Virus record (IMG/VR): IMGVR_UViG_3300037961_002640
Span: 1-20,384 of that record
Source of the DNA: a virus
Reading direction: 5' to 3' (one strand)
Length of the DNA: 20,384 nt
Below the pieces are notes generated by a model, which was not told where the DNA came from, ran no database searches, and worked only from the letters and a program-made list of their open reading frames with translations. Of the stretch, positions 8,701 to 15,806 are shown piece by piece. Position numbers and translations under genes: made by a program. Position 1 is the stretch's first letter, and every line of letters begins with the position of its first letter.

Positions 8701-10452
8701 ATGGAGATGACTGATCTCCTACCTCGCATTTGGAACAACAACGTCAAAGGTCTCGACTTTGATTCCCCTAACTATCAGGTCTGGGATGAGGAGCTGACCA
8801 AGAAAATGGCCAAGATCGAGGAGATGCGTGACTCTGGCCAGCTCAACTGGATGGAAGAGACAATGCTCTCGACCGCTATCAACATGCGGAAGATCCTTCT
8901 CAGTCCTTTCTTTAGCCCAATGATGCGGGCTATGGGTACTGTGGACAGCTTCTTTAAGGTTATTGCTGGGCGTCAGATGATCAGCCGCCGTGCTGTTGAA
9001 GATGCAATGGCAACCTTGGGTGATCGCCCTCTGACTGCCAAATCTTCTGAAGAGTTTGCTGAGTTGGTTCAACAATACAAGGCAAAACATGAGCTTGACG
9101 TGTTTGCTGAAGACAAACTGACCTTGATCGACCCTGAGGCTGAAGAGCTGTCCCGTGTCTTTACCTTCCAGCAGAGTATTCAGGATTCTGACATTCTCAC
9201 CAAATCCCTGAACACGCTGGCGTCCGTTCCTGGTGGCCGCCTGCTAGGCCTGACGTTCGTGAAGACGCCCTCCATGATTCTCAAGGGCGCTCTGGGCCTC
9301 ACACCCGGTCTCTCTACGATCATGAAAAAGCGTAGTCAGGCTTACAAAAACGGCTCTGCTTACTACCGTGCAATGCGTGACGGTCAAGAGGCTATGTCCT
9401 ATGTGATTGGTGCTTCTGCAACCACGATGGGCGCTGCTGGCGTGTTGACTGGTGCAGGACCACTTAATGCAGAAGACAATAAAAAATGGCGTCTAGCTGG
9501 TAACAAGCCCTTCACCTTGAAACTGCCTTTTGGTGGAGAGGTCAACTACCAAGGATTGGAACCCGCAACCACAATCATCGGTCTGTTTGCTGACATTGGA
9601 GCCCTTGGAGTTGAGGGTGAGTTAGGTCTTGAAACTGCGGCAGCAGCTGTTGGCTCAAACATCATCAACAAAAGCTTTTTGGCTCAGGTGGCTAGTGCAG
9701 CTGAAATTCTTACAACCCAAGGCGGCGGCCTTAAGGATGTAGGTGCCAATGTTGCCCGTGGCATCGTTCCGTTCTCTGGCCTTCGTAGTCAGGTGGGGCA
9801 ACTTATTGACCCTTACATTCGTGAGCACCGTTCTGCCATCGAACCGACTTGGTCCTGGTTCCTTAAAAAGAATGGTGGTTTCGGCTTGTCTGCCACACTG
9901 CCTTCTCGACCCGATCCTCTTACGGGCGAGGCACTGACTCGTGATGGCTATGGAGTTGGTGGCGGCAACCTGCTGGCTCTATTCAATATGGCCTCTCCTC
10001 TTGGTCTCCGGTTCTCCCAAAATCGCACCGATCCTGTCCACAAAAAACTGTTCGATGCGGGGGTGAACATTGATGAGGAGATGAGGACTATGGACGATGT
10101 AGACCTCACCAACAAAGAAATGGTTGAGTACGAACTGATTAAGGCTGGTAACGGCAATCTTCGGAAAGATCTCCTCGATTACTTTAATAGTGATCAATAC
10201 AAGCTTGTCGATAAGCCTAACTCCGATCAACGTATCGAGTCTGGACAAGAGGAATCAGATACTCCTGTCTATAAGGCTCTGATGAACATCATCGGTGCCT
10301 ATGGCAAAGCTGCTAAGAACGTTATGCGACTTGGACAAACAACTACGTCACGAGCCTTCCAACAGCGGCTAGACGAAGCTCTCCAAGGAAAAATCAAGCT
10401 TGACAAAGACTTTGTTCGCCGTCAAGACGCACTAAGATTTCCTACTGAATAA
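5734..10452 (+). CDS. Internal virion protein D, T7 gp16-like (no N-terminal transglycosylase)
   Basis: A 1572-residue protein in the gp16 position, longer than T7 gp16 (1318). T7 gp16 carries a lytic transglycosylase at its N-terminus; here residues 1-110 are acidic and Glu-rich (EEPEEEQESEQL) with no lysozyme motif. Residues about 540-640 are strongly charged and probably coiled coil. Residues 930-949 read FYINSILSGPATQARNFWGN; from memory, related SGP-x-TQ-x-x-N patterns occur in other large phage ejected proteins. Residues about 1220-1243 (MSYVIGASATTMGAAGVLTG) and 1278-1320 are hydrophobic and Gly/Ala-rich, so they may enter the inner membrane. The gene starts two bases after the gp15-like stop. 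The expected role is the DNA-translocating channel with the gp15-like protein. The assignment rests on gene order, size and these segments rather than on strong similarity along the whole length. Confidence 0.85.
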   Translation: MPFELPAGYEEVEPIPLAEQQENAQQPKASLETSSEEPEEEQESEQLGPFAPVEIDNPIGQFMEDASVAILDAFSDQDADEIREERATKRAVAGEKGKALEEQMSQDTSVGGELIRAGLGSVEDFAEGVVNLPGDLLSVLPQVDDDFLNVDFNFIRENNTEWGKAVRTLGRYVISSRQLGRIGPFAKLGTGKTALGLAGGRAATGFVEDFIGSDGTGEDSTLVGSTPWTAMFQTSDDNNPIHNRTLNGLEGALFEVVGGKAIDAVRDLKLWSKFRSSPVGRKYFPGVKQDPKAAQKALEARGRLNNLLAKTYAEDQFGKTLNYTLKVQQDFALRALEDARQPLNNLIEQAAQGDNGIVQYLQARTRALGAANLIDKTYNTVKFGGDPDEQVIDGLSWPGIQRQMEQIDRNIADAQQMSSDLDLRVEELSENLTQQSALSGRRAADIEDLQVRSLDAPRQADLEASQTMALNLSAYQVKYLKDNKLLPRGITITAGRRVKGLTSGNIDELIQAIQEGPDTTVKQNLLKRLPNIERPAPIDESIDTVEGLNKQVEGLKAEAKAADEAAALQRQELEPLFQEQTLARQMLKQLELEREAMYARFNGQDVEFKAKAEEIKAKNDPDIPPEKVDEIVQKAEVIQPTTRKQAMEAGKESDQLIPTKARAPLGSNPPRTESNVGTARPTPSSLTEANIRSMARDDKEFITLKNIAGMAEKIPGRTESEVIEAMQSQVTDDLVGEIKRLTGDDLDQALRTNPQFGTMLNDGRFFITSIEGREAMNRVVREMQVEIKELSQTISSQVKEGAPEAVMNMERLNERFLTLFNFIKSDDAAKGSMLNELKYIAENTGSKVKGQNSELLDELIARNNDILARQELTYKRLLAIGDMIRTDPKAAGKALSRAIDTLAYSHNISVNQLDVIKALTSSNIKNADGFYINSILSGPATQARNFWGNFYQSTGHPLLALLGTHFSGKSKELVRRQAVAALGATYETYMEMTDLLPRIWNNNVKGLDFDSPNYQVWDEELTKKMAKIEEMRDSGQLNWMEETMLSTAINMRKILLSPFFSPMMRAMGTVDSFFKVIAGRQMISRRAVEDAMATLGDRPLTAKSSEEFAELVQQYKAKHELDVFAEDKLTLIDPEAEELSRVFTFQQSIQDSDILTKSLNTLASVPGGRLLGLTFVKTPSMILKGALGLTPGLSTIMKKRSQAYKNGSAYYRAMRDGQEAMSYVIGASATTMGAAGVLTGAGPLNAEDNKKWRLAGNKPFTLKLPFGGEVNYQGLEPATTIIGLFADIGALGVEGELGLETAAAAVGSNIINKSFLAQVASAAEILTTQGGGLKDVGANVARGIVPFSGLRSQVGQLIDPYIREHRSAIEPTWSWFLKKNGGFGLSATLPSRPDPLTGEALTRDGYGVGGGNLLALFNMASPLGLRFSQNRTDPVHKKLFDAGVNIDEEMRTMDDVDLTNKEMVEYELIKAGNGNLRKDLLDYFNSDQYKLVDKPNSDQRIESGQEESDTPVYKALMNIIGAYGKAAKNVMRLGQTTTSRAFQQRLDEALQGKIKLDKDFVRRQDALRFPTE

Positions 10453-10457
10453 CGGCA

Positions 10458-13400
10458 ATGGCTGTTACCCAAAATATCTCTGTGGGGGACGGGACTACTC
10501 GTCTCTTCCCCTTTACATTTGAATACATTAAGCAAGCAGACGTTAAAGTAAACATTAACGGTGTCTTGCAACCTACAACTGCATATTCATTCGCCACAGC
10601 CACCTCGATTGAGTTCACAACTGCTCCCAGCAACGGTGACTCTGTGCGAATTTATCGCGTCACCGACATTGATGACATCAGAGCTACCTTCTTTGCTGGC
10701 TCTGCAATTCGGGCTCAGGATCTAAACAACAACGATGAACAGCTTCTGTTTGCTCTACAAGAGCGTGCAGACCAGTTCGTCACTGAAGAAAACGCTGAGT
10801 TTCTCAACGATGTAGACCTCAACAACAACAAACTGACTGAGGTCAAAGATCCCACTAATGCTCAGGACGCAGCCACCAAAAACTATGTAGACACTCAAAC
10901 GTGGTCAGACACTGATGAGACTATTCATAGTAATGAGGCTTGGCAAAGCGTCGATACTCAAATTGCCACTACTCAGGCTATTGATGGACGGATCGATAAC
11001 AAGATTGATCTTGCCCTGACCAATGACGTTGCCGGTTCCGATGGCATCACCATCACAGACGACCAGCCTGGCAACGGACAGATCACGATTGGTATTGGTG
11101 CTAATTCTGTTGACTTTGACCGAATCAAAGACGCAGACATCATTACCGATTCTGAACAAGACTCTGGCACTACCCCTACCAACAGCAACATCTTCAGTGC
11201 TATTGGAGCTGCCAGGCGTTTCGATACCTTGGTTCAAACTGCCATCCCCACCGGTACTGACTGGGAAGACGGCAAAACTTGGTATCAAAACGACAACGAT
11301 AAGTCCGTCTACATTTGGGACGGCAACCAATGGGTGATTGTTACCTCTGGTGGTGATTTCACCAAGCTAAACAAAGTCATCTACGTTGACTCGATCAACG
11401 GTGACGACAGCAATGAAGGTCACCGGATCAGTAATCCGAAGCGGACCATTAAAGCTGCTGTCAATGACATCAACAACGATGCCACCTATGGTGATGGCAG
11501 TGTCATTTTAGTTGCCCCTGGTATCTACCAAGAAGCAGCACCGATTGACATCCAAAAACGTGATGTTTCAATTATTGGCGCTGCTGTTCGTAACTGCATC
11601 GTCCATCCCACCCCGGCTACCGAAACCAGCAGCCTGTTCCGTGTAAACAGCGGTACTTACCTAAAGGATCTGACCTTCACTGGTATGAAGGCGAGCGGCA
11701 CCCGTGGTGATACTGGTTCCTTGTGGACCGACGCTACTTATGGTCTCCCGCCAACCCAGGGCTGGAACGTCTCGTTCTTCCCGGACGCGATGATCTACAA
11801 GTCTCCGTACATCCAGAACTGTACTAACTTCTCGGACTCGGAGATTGATAACAGTAACCTGGCTTTCTATGCCGGTACTGAAGACAAGGGACGCGCTGGT
11901 GACCTGGACTCTGCACCTACTGGTGGTGGTTTGCTGGTGGATGGCACTACGCCTCACACAGACTCTCCGCTGCGGTCGATTGTTTGCGACAGCTATACCC
12001 ACACTGGTCTAGACGCTCCTGGCATCTTTGTAACCAACAACGGTTATGCACAATGCACCAGCAGTTATGCGTTCTTTAACCACTTCCACATTGCTTGCCA
12101 TAATGGTGGCCAAGCAAACCTGGCAGCATCTACTTCTGACTTTGGTCGTTACTCACTAATTGCGTCTGGTCGGTCAAGCGCTGCGATCTTCACCGCTACC
12201 ACTACTGCAGAATCTACCAGCGGTTCAACAACCTTCACCATTAACGCTCCTACTGCAGCAGCAAGCTGGCACGGAGCTGTAAACCGTCCCCAAGACAACA
12301 TGCTTGTGGACATTGGTGGTAACACCTATCCCATCATTTCAGCTGTTCCTGCAGGTACTGGCTGGACAGTTACCGTCAATAATCCCGACCCCAACGATCG
12401 TACCGCCAACCTTGGCCTTGCCAACACTGTTGCAAACGGTTCTAGCGTCGAGTTCTTCCTTCGCTCAATGATCGCTTCCAGCGGTCACACAATGGAGTAT
12501 GTGGGTAGTGGTACTGATTACAACGCCCTTCCCGAAAACGGTGGTATCCCTGTAGATGCAAACCAAGTCGTTGAACTTCAAAACGGCAAGGTTTGGGCAG
12601 CTATTACTGACCACCAGGGCACGTTTAAGGTTGGTAACACCTTTATTGTTGATCAACAGACAGGCTTTGTTGACATCCCGCCTGGTGCTTTGTCTGTGCG
12701 GACCTTGCTGGGTGATCTAAACGTCAACAACAAAGAAATCCAAGGCGCAACGCCTAATGGTGATGTTTCACTAAACCCTCCTGGGACTGGTGTTGTCAAC
12801 GTTAATACCAGCCGTATTACTAACGTTGTTGATCCTGTCAACGCTCAGGATGCTGCCACTAAGCAGTTTGTTGATGATCTCACCACATCTACAACTGCCG
12901 AGCTAAACATCCTTGACGGGGCAACATTAAACACCAGCGAGCTGAATGTCCTCGATGGTCTCACCGCTTCCACTACTGAGATCAACCAGCTAGACGGTAA
13001 GACTGTTACTAGCACCTTGACTCCAGGCAACGCTAACGATCTGCCTACCAGCTCTGCTGTCAGCACTTACGTGTCTGGCCTGCTGAATGCTCTTGGTGGT
13101 TTTGTCGCTATCGCTGATGAAAACAGCTTCCCTAACGACAACCCTGACCCCTCAGATAATGCGGGTACGGTAGTCTCTATCGCCAATGCCGGTGGCCTAG
13201 CGGTCAACGCAAGCGGCGAGGCTAGTGGTCAAACCGTTGGTGGTTCTACTGTCACAATCACTGGTTTCCCTGCAAGCTTTAATAGTTCCACACTTCCTGC
13301 TCAACAGGGCTTGCAAGTTGTCACAACTACTACCCTCAACAGCTACACCTATCACAAAGCCATTGCCCGTGACGACGATATTATTCGTCTGAACGATGAT

Positions 13401-14375
13401 GTCAACGACTTCTTTGCTCGTTATCGGGTATCTGGAACAGCACCTACCACTGATCTAGATGCAGGTGACCTGTGGTTTGACACCGTTGGTAACGACATGA
13501 AGGTGTATGACGGGACAAACTGGAAAATTGTTCAGTCAGTTGGTGAGTTCCTGGTAAACACTTTGTCTTCCTCCAGTAATACTGGTGGTGGTGCTTCAGC
13601 GTTTAACGGTACTGCCTACAGGTTCGTTCTTAGTGATGCCGGCACTTCAGCTTTCCAAATGCTGGTCAGCATTAACGGTGTTATTCAAAAGCCTAATGCT
13701 GGTACTGCACAACCGTCTGAAGGTTTCGCACTAGACAATAACGAGATCATCTTCTCTAGTGCTCCCGCAACTAATGCGCCCTTCTTTATCGTAACCATCG
13801 GCTCGTCGGTCAACATTGGCACTCCCAGTGACAACACTGTTACTGCAGCTAAGATTGTTGACGGAGAAATTACTAACGCTAAGATCAGTTCGTCTGCGGC
13901 TATTGCGTCATCAAAAATCGACTTTAACAACATCAATGTAACTGGTGAAGTTGAGTGCGACTCTCTAGATGTTGACGGCAACGTCAATCTTGGTGCTAGC
14001 AAAATTATGTTTGACGATGGCGGTAATACCTTAGATTTTGCTGACAACGTAGCTGCTCGATTTGGCACCGGAGATGATCTGCGGATTTATCACGATGGAA
14101 ATAATTCACTTATAAAGCATCATGGTGACGGTGACTTATACATACAAGCTCAAAATGGAGAGACAATTTATTTACGGCCAAGAAACAATGAAGATGGCGT
14201 TAAAATTGTAAATGATGGAGCAGTTGAGCTTTACCACGACAACGTTAAAAAGCTTGAAACTACATCAAGCGGCATCGACGTTACTGGCGAGGTCCAATGC
14301 GACAGCTTGTCAGTCAACGGCGCAGCCCCTGTCACTACTGGCAAAGCTATTGCTATGGCAATGATTTTCGGTTAA
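10458..14375 (+). CDS. Tail fibre, T7 gp17-like N-terminus with beta-helix and mosaic cyanophage modules
   Basis: 1305 residues; T7 gp17 has 553. Residues 1-110 match the T7 tail-fibre anchor domain: GDGTTRLFPFTFEYI, a YSFATATSIEFTTAP stretch, VRIYRVTDID and AIRAQDLNNNDEQ correspond to the IPFEYLARKF, YRFATRTTISL, ELRRVTSTTD and LRAYDLN parts of gp17. This part should bind the fibre to the tail. Residues 307-560 (IYVDSINGDDSNEGHRISNP, VILVAPGIYQE, VSIIGAAVRNCIVHP) look like a right-handed beta-helix. Later modules are NAQDAATK (134 and 795), three ELN-x-LDG units (813-847), AGDLWFDTVGNDMKVYDGTN (1002-1021), an INGVIQKPN / GTPSDNTVTAAKI segment (1072-1133), DDLRIYHDGNNS (1206-1217), and the ending GKAIAMAMIFG. 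No self-cleaving intramolecular chaperone is visible. The fibre should recognise the host surface. Receptor unknown. Confidence 0.93.
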   Translation: MAVTQNISVGDGTTRLFPFTFEYIKQADVKVNINGVLQPTTAYSFATATSIEFTTAPSNGDSVRIYRVTDIDDIRATFFAGSAIRAQDLNNNDEQLLFALQERADQFVTEENAEFLNDVDLNNNKLTEVKDPTNAQDAATKNYVDTQTWSDTDETIHSNEAWQSVDTQIATTQAIDGRIDNKIDLALTNDVAGSDGITITDDQPGNGQITIGIGANSVDFDRIKDADIITDSEQDSGTTPTNSNIFSAIGAARRFDTLVQTAIPTGTDWEDGKTWYQNDNDKSVYIWDGNQWVIVTSGGDFTKLNKVIYVDSINGDDSNEGHRISNPKRTIKAAVNDINNDATYGDGSVILVAPGIYQEAAPIDIQKRDVSIIGAAVRNCIVHPTPATETSSLFRVNSGTYLKDLTFTGMKASGTRGDTGSLWTDATYGLPPTQGWNVSFFPDAMIYKSPYIQNCTNFSDSEIDNSNLAFYAGTEDKGRAGDLDSAPTGGGLLVDGTTPHTDSPLRSIVCDSYTHTGLDAPGIFVTNNGYAQCTSSYAFFNHFHIACHNGGQANLAASTSDFGRYSLIASGRSSAAIFTATTTAESTSGSTTFTINAPTAAASWHGAVNRPQDNMLVDIGGNTYPIISAVPAGTGWTVTVNNPDPNDRTANLGLANTVANGSSVEFFLRSMIASSGHTMEYVGSGTDYNALPENGGIPVDANQVVELQNGKVWAAITDHQGTFKVGNTFIVDQQTGFVDIPPGALSVRTLLGDLNVNNKEIQGATPNGDVSLNPPGTGVVNVNTSRITNVVDPVNAQDAATKQFVDDLTTSTTAELNILDGATLNTSELNVLDGLTASTTEINQLDGKTVTSTLTPGNANDLPTSSAVSTYVSGLLNALGGFVAIADENSFPNDNPDPSDNAGTVVSIANAGGLAVNASGEASGQTVGGSTVTITGFPASFNSSTLPAQQGLQVVTTTTLNSYTYHKAIARDDDIIRLNDDVNDFFARYRVSGTAPTTDLDAGDLWFDTVGNDMKVYDGTNWKIVQSVGEFLVNTLSSSSNTGGGASAFNGTAYRFVLSDAGTSAFQMLVSINGVIQKPNAGTAQPSEGFALDNNEIIFSSAPATNAPFFIVTIGSSVNIGTPSDNTVTAAKIVDGEITNAKISSSAAIASSKIDFNNINVTGEVECDSLDVDGNVNLGASKIMFDDGGNTLDFADNVAARFGTGDDLRIYHDGNNSLIKHHGDGDLYIQAQNGETIYLRPRNNEDGVKIVNDGAVELYHDNVKKLETTSSGIDVTGEVQCDSLSVNGAAPVTTGKAIAMAMIFG
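10857..10892 (+). repeat. NAQDAATK fibre motif, copy 1
   Basis: Encodes NAQDAATKNYVD in the tail fibre. A second copy with NAQDAATKQFVD lies at 12840-12875. The two protein copies agree strongly but codon choice differs, so the duplication is old or the modules came from different sources. Confidence 0.8.
12840..12875 (+). repeat. NAQDAATK fibre motif, copy 2
   Basis: Encodes NAQDAATKQFVD, about 660 residues after copy 1. The motif is common in phage tail fibres and often marks module borders. Here copy 1 ends the anchor region and copy 2 ends the beta-helix region. Confidence 0.8.
12894..12998 (+). repeat. Three ELN-x-LDG repeat units in the tail fibre
   Basis: Residues 813-847 contain AELNILDGATL, SELNVLDGLTA and EINQLDGKTV in tandem, with a period of about 12 residues. 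Similar LDG repeats are familiar from phage fibre shafts. They probably form a short regular shaft segment. Confidence 0.8.
13938..13979 (+). repeat. Direct repeat, left copy (VTGEVECDSLDVDG)
   Basis: Codes for VTGEVECDSLDVDG, fibre residues 1161-1174. The right copy, VTGEVQCDSLSVNG, is at 14280-14321. The two copies flank an AT-rich fibre module. They differ at several third codon positions and at four residues. Confidence 0.75.
14101..14220 (+). other. AT-rich fibre module, likely recently acquired
   Basis: Hand counting gives 41 G or C in these 120 bases (34%), against 60% in 11701-11760 of the same gene. It encodes the YHDGNNS, GDLYIQAQNGETIYL and NEDGVKIVNDGA part of the fibre. It lies between two copies of a VTGEV-type repeat. 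This is consistent with a transferred or exchanged module. Confidence 0.6.
14280..14321 (+). repeat. Direct repeat, right copy (VTGEVQCDSLSVNG)
   Basis: Fibre residues 1275-1288. Pairs with 13938-13979. It is followed directly by the common cyanophage fibre ending with GKAIAMAMIFG. Confidence 0.75.
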
Positions 14376-14382
14376 TTAAATT

Positions 14383-14757
14383 ATGGCAAACCCAAACATT
14401 GTAAATGTAGCAAGCATTTACGCAAATACTAAAGGAATGACGGTTACTAGCAGTGTTCAAGATCTGATCGCTGCCACCGAAACCTCAACAGGCAAAGTAG
14501 TTAAACTAAATAGTATCATCATCTCTAACGTTGATGGTTCTAATAACGACAGCATCACTGTAAATTGGTATGATGCTAGTGCAGTGGTTACTTACCCTAT
14601 TGTTAAAGAAGTAGTTGTTATTGCCAAATCAACTTTGGTTGTTCTTGGTAAAGATGCTCCTATTTACCTTAATGAAGGTGACAAGATCACAGTGCAAGGT
14701 GTTGCAGCAAGCGGTGATTTGGTGGCAATCGCTTCATACGAAACACTAAGTGAATAA
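14383..14757 (+). CDS. Conserved cyanophage virion-associated protein, function unknown (MANPNIVNV family)
   Basis: 124 residues starting MANPNIVNVASIYANTKG. I recognise this family from cyanophages, including T4-like ones, where it sits near fibre genes. The sequence has alternating beta strands (KVVKLNSIIISNVDG, SITVNWYDA, VVVIAKSTLVVLGKDAPIYL, DKITVQGVA) and ends SYETLSE, suggesting one compact beta-sandwich. There is no signal peptide or membrane helix. It starts 7 bases after the tail fibre stop, without a clear ribosome binding site. A fibre-associated or decoration role is an inference from position and fold impression. Confidence 0.8.
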   Translation: MANPNIVNVASIYANTKGMTVTSSVQDLIAATETSTGKVVKLNSIIISNVDGSNNDSITVNWYDASAVVTYPIVKEVVVIAKSTLVVLGKDAPIYLNEGDKITVQGVAASGDLVAIASYETLSE

Positions 14758-14763
14758 GGGGGG
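14756..14763 (+). promoter_or_regulatory. Ribosome binding site AAGGGGGG
   Basis: A purine-rich AAGGGGGG overlaps the stop of the previous gene (TAA 14755-14757) and precedes the ATG at 14767 by a few bases. It stands out because the other three genes of the fibre cassette have no such sequence, so this adhesin may be translated independently and strongly. Confidence 0.6.
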
Positions 14764-14766
14764 TTT

Positions 14767-15798
14767 ATGTCTAGATTTTTAGGCAATAGAATTGGCCCCG
14801 CTGTTGATAATGGCGCTGCTGCTGTTAGTGGCGTTTATTATCTTGAAGATCAAATTGGTTTTAACGAAAATTACGTTTGGGGTAGCCAAGCCGATCCTCC
14901 ATTTGACGGCTGGAAACTTCTACTTAATCAACCTGGCTCTGGATCAGACAAAACTGGCACTATCACCACATTGGGCAGTACACAACTGCTTGTCTTTGGT
15001 GTTGGTGCTGGTGGAGGCGGCGGTGCCTCAGGTGATGATGACGGTGGAGGCGGCGGCGGCGGAGGCGCTGGTCAATTCACTGGTTATCTTCTCAATATCA
15101 ACCCACAGACTACCACTTACATTTATGCAGTAGGCGAAGGCGGTGCTGGCGGCAGCGGCCAAGGCGGTGACGGAGCTAACGGCGGTGTGACACGCATTCA
15201 AAGCGTTCTTGGTGGAACTATTTCTACCATTTTTGAGCTTGACTACGGTGACGGGGCGGTATCAAACAACAGTAACCAGGACGGTAACTACTTTGGTGCC
15301 GGCGGTGCTAACAACGCTTTTGCTTCACATCCTGGCGGTACTGGTCACCTGATTAGGGGACGAAGTGCAGACAACAGAGCCGGTAGAGGTGTAGATGGCA
15401 ACTACGGTGGAGCCGGCGGTGGCGGCGGTGGTGCTTGGTTAGGACAAGATGGTTATGACGGAACTAGAGGCCGTAATAACAATCTCAGCAATGGAAGTAA
15501 ATCTTCTCACCTAGGCGAGTCCTTTGACACCACGCTTACTTACAGCGCCAACAATGGTGGCTCTGGCGGTCAATCACCTCAAAACGGACAGAATGGTAGG
15601 AACGGTGATAACAATCTTCCTGCTTATGGCGGTACTGGTAGTCAGTATTGCGGTGCTGGCGGTGCCGGTGGCGGTATGAGATTCTTTAACACAGGTCTGT
15701 ACGGTTATGGTGCCGGCGGTGGCGGTGCCGGTGGTCAAGGCGGCTCTGGTGGTAAAGGTGGCGATGGTTATCTCATCATTTACGGAAGACAAAACTAA
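14767..15798 (+). CDS. Glycine-rich adhesin-like virion protein 1
   Basis: 343 residues. Residues 1-55 (MSRFLGNRIGP, VSGVYYLEDQIGFNEN) resemble a short N-terminal segment seen in cyanophage accessory fibre proteins. From about residue 80 the protein is dominated by glycine tracts (GVGAGGGGGASGDDDGGGGG, then GEGGAGGSGQGGDGANGG, and near the end GAGGGGAGGQGGSGGKGG), interrupted by short non-glycine strands, and it ends GDGYLIIYGRQN. Such glycine-rich domains are known in phage tip adhesins, where packed polyglycine helices carry variable recognition loops. It lies between two conserved cyanophage proteins and just upstream of a second glycine-rich protein. Host-range function is an inference. 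The AAGGGGGG site supports the ATG at 14767. Confidence 0.82.
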   Translation: MSRFLGNRIGPAVDNGAAAVSGVYYLEDQIGFNENYVWGSQADPPFDGWKLLLNQPGSGSDKTGTITTLGSTQLLVFGVGAGGGGGASGDDDGGGGGGGGAGQFTGYLLNINPQTTTYIYAVGEGGAGGSGQGGDGANGGVTRIQSVLGGTISTIFELDYGDGAVSNNSNQDGNYFGAGGANNAFASHPGGTGHLIRGRSADNRAGRGVDGNYGGAGGGGGGAWLGQDGYDGTRGRNNNLSNGSKSSHLGESFDTTLTYSANNGGSGGQSPQNGQNGRNGDNNLPAYGGTGSQYCGAGGAGGGMRFFNTGLYGYGAGGGGAGGQGGSGGKGGDGYLIIYGRQN

Positions 15799-15806
15799 TT
15801 TAAGTT

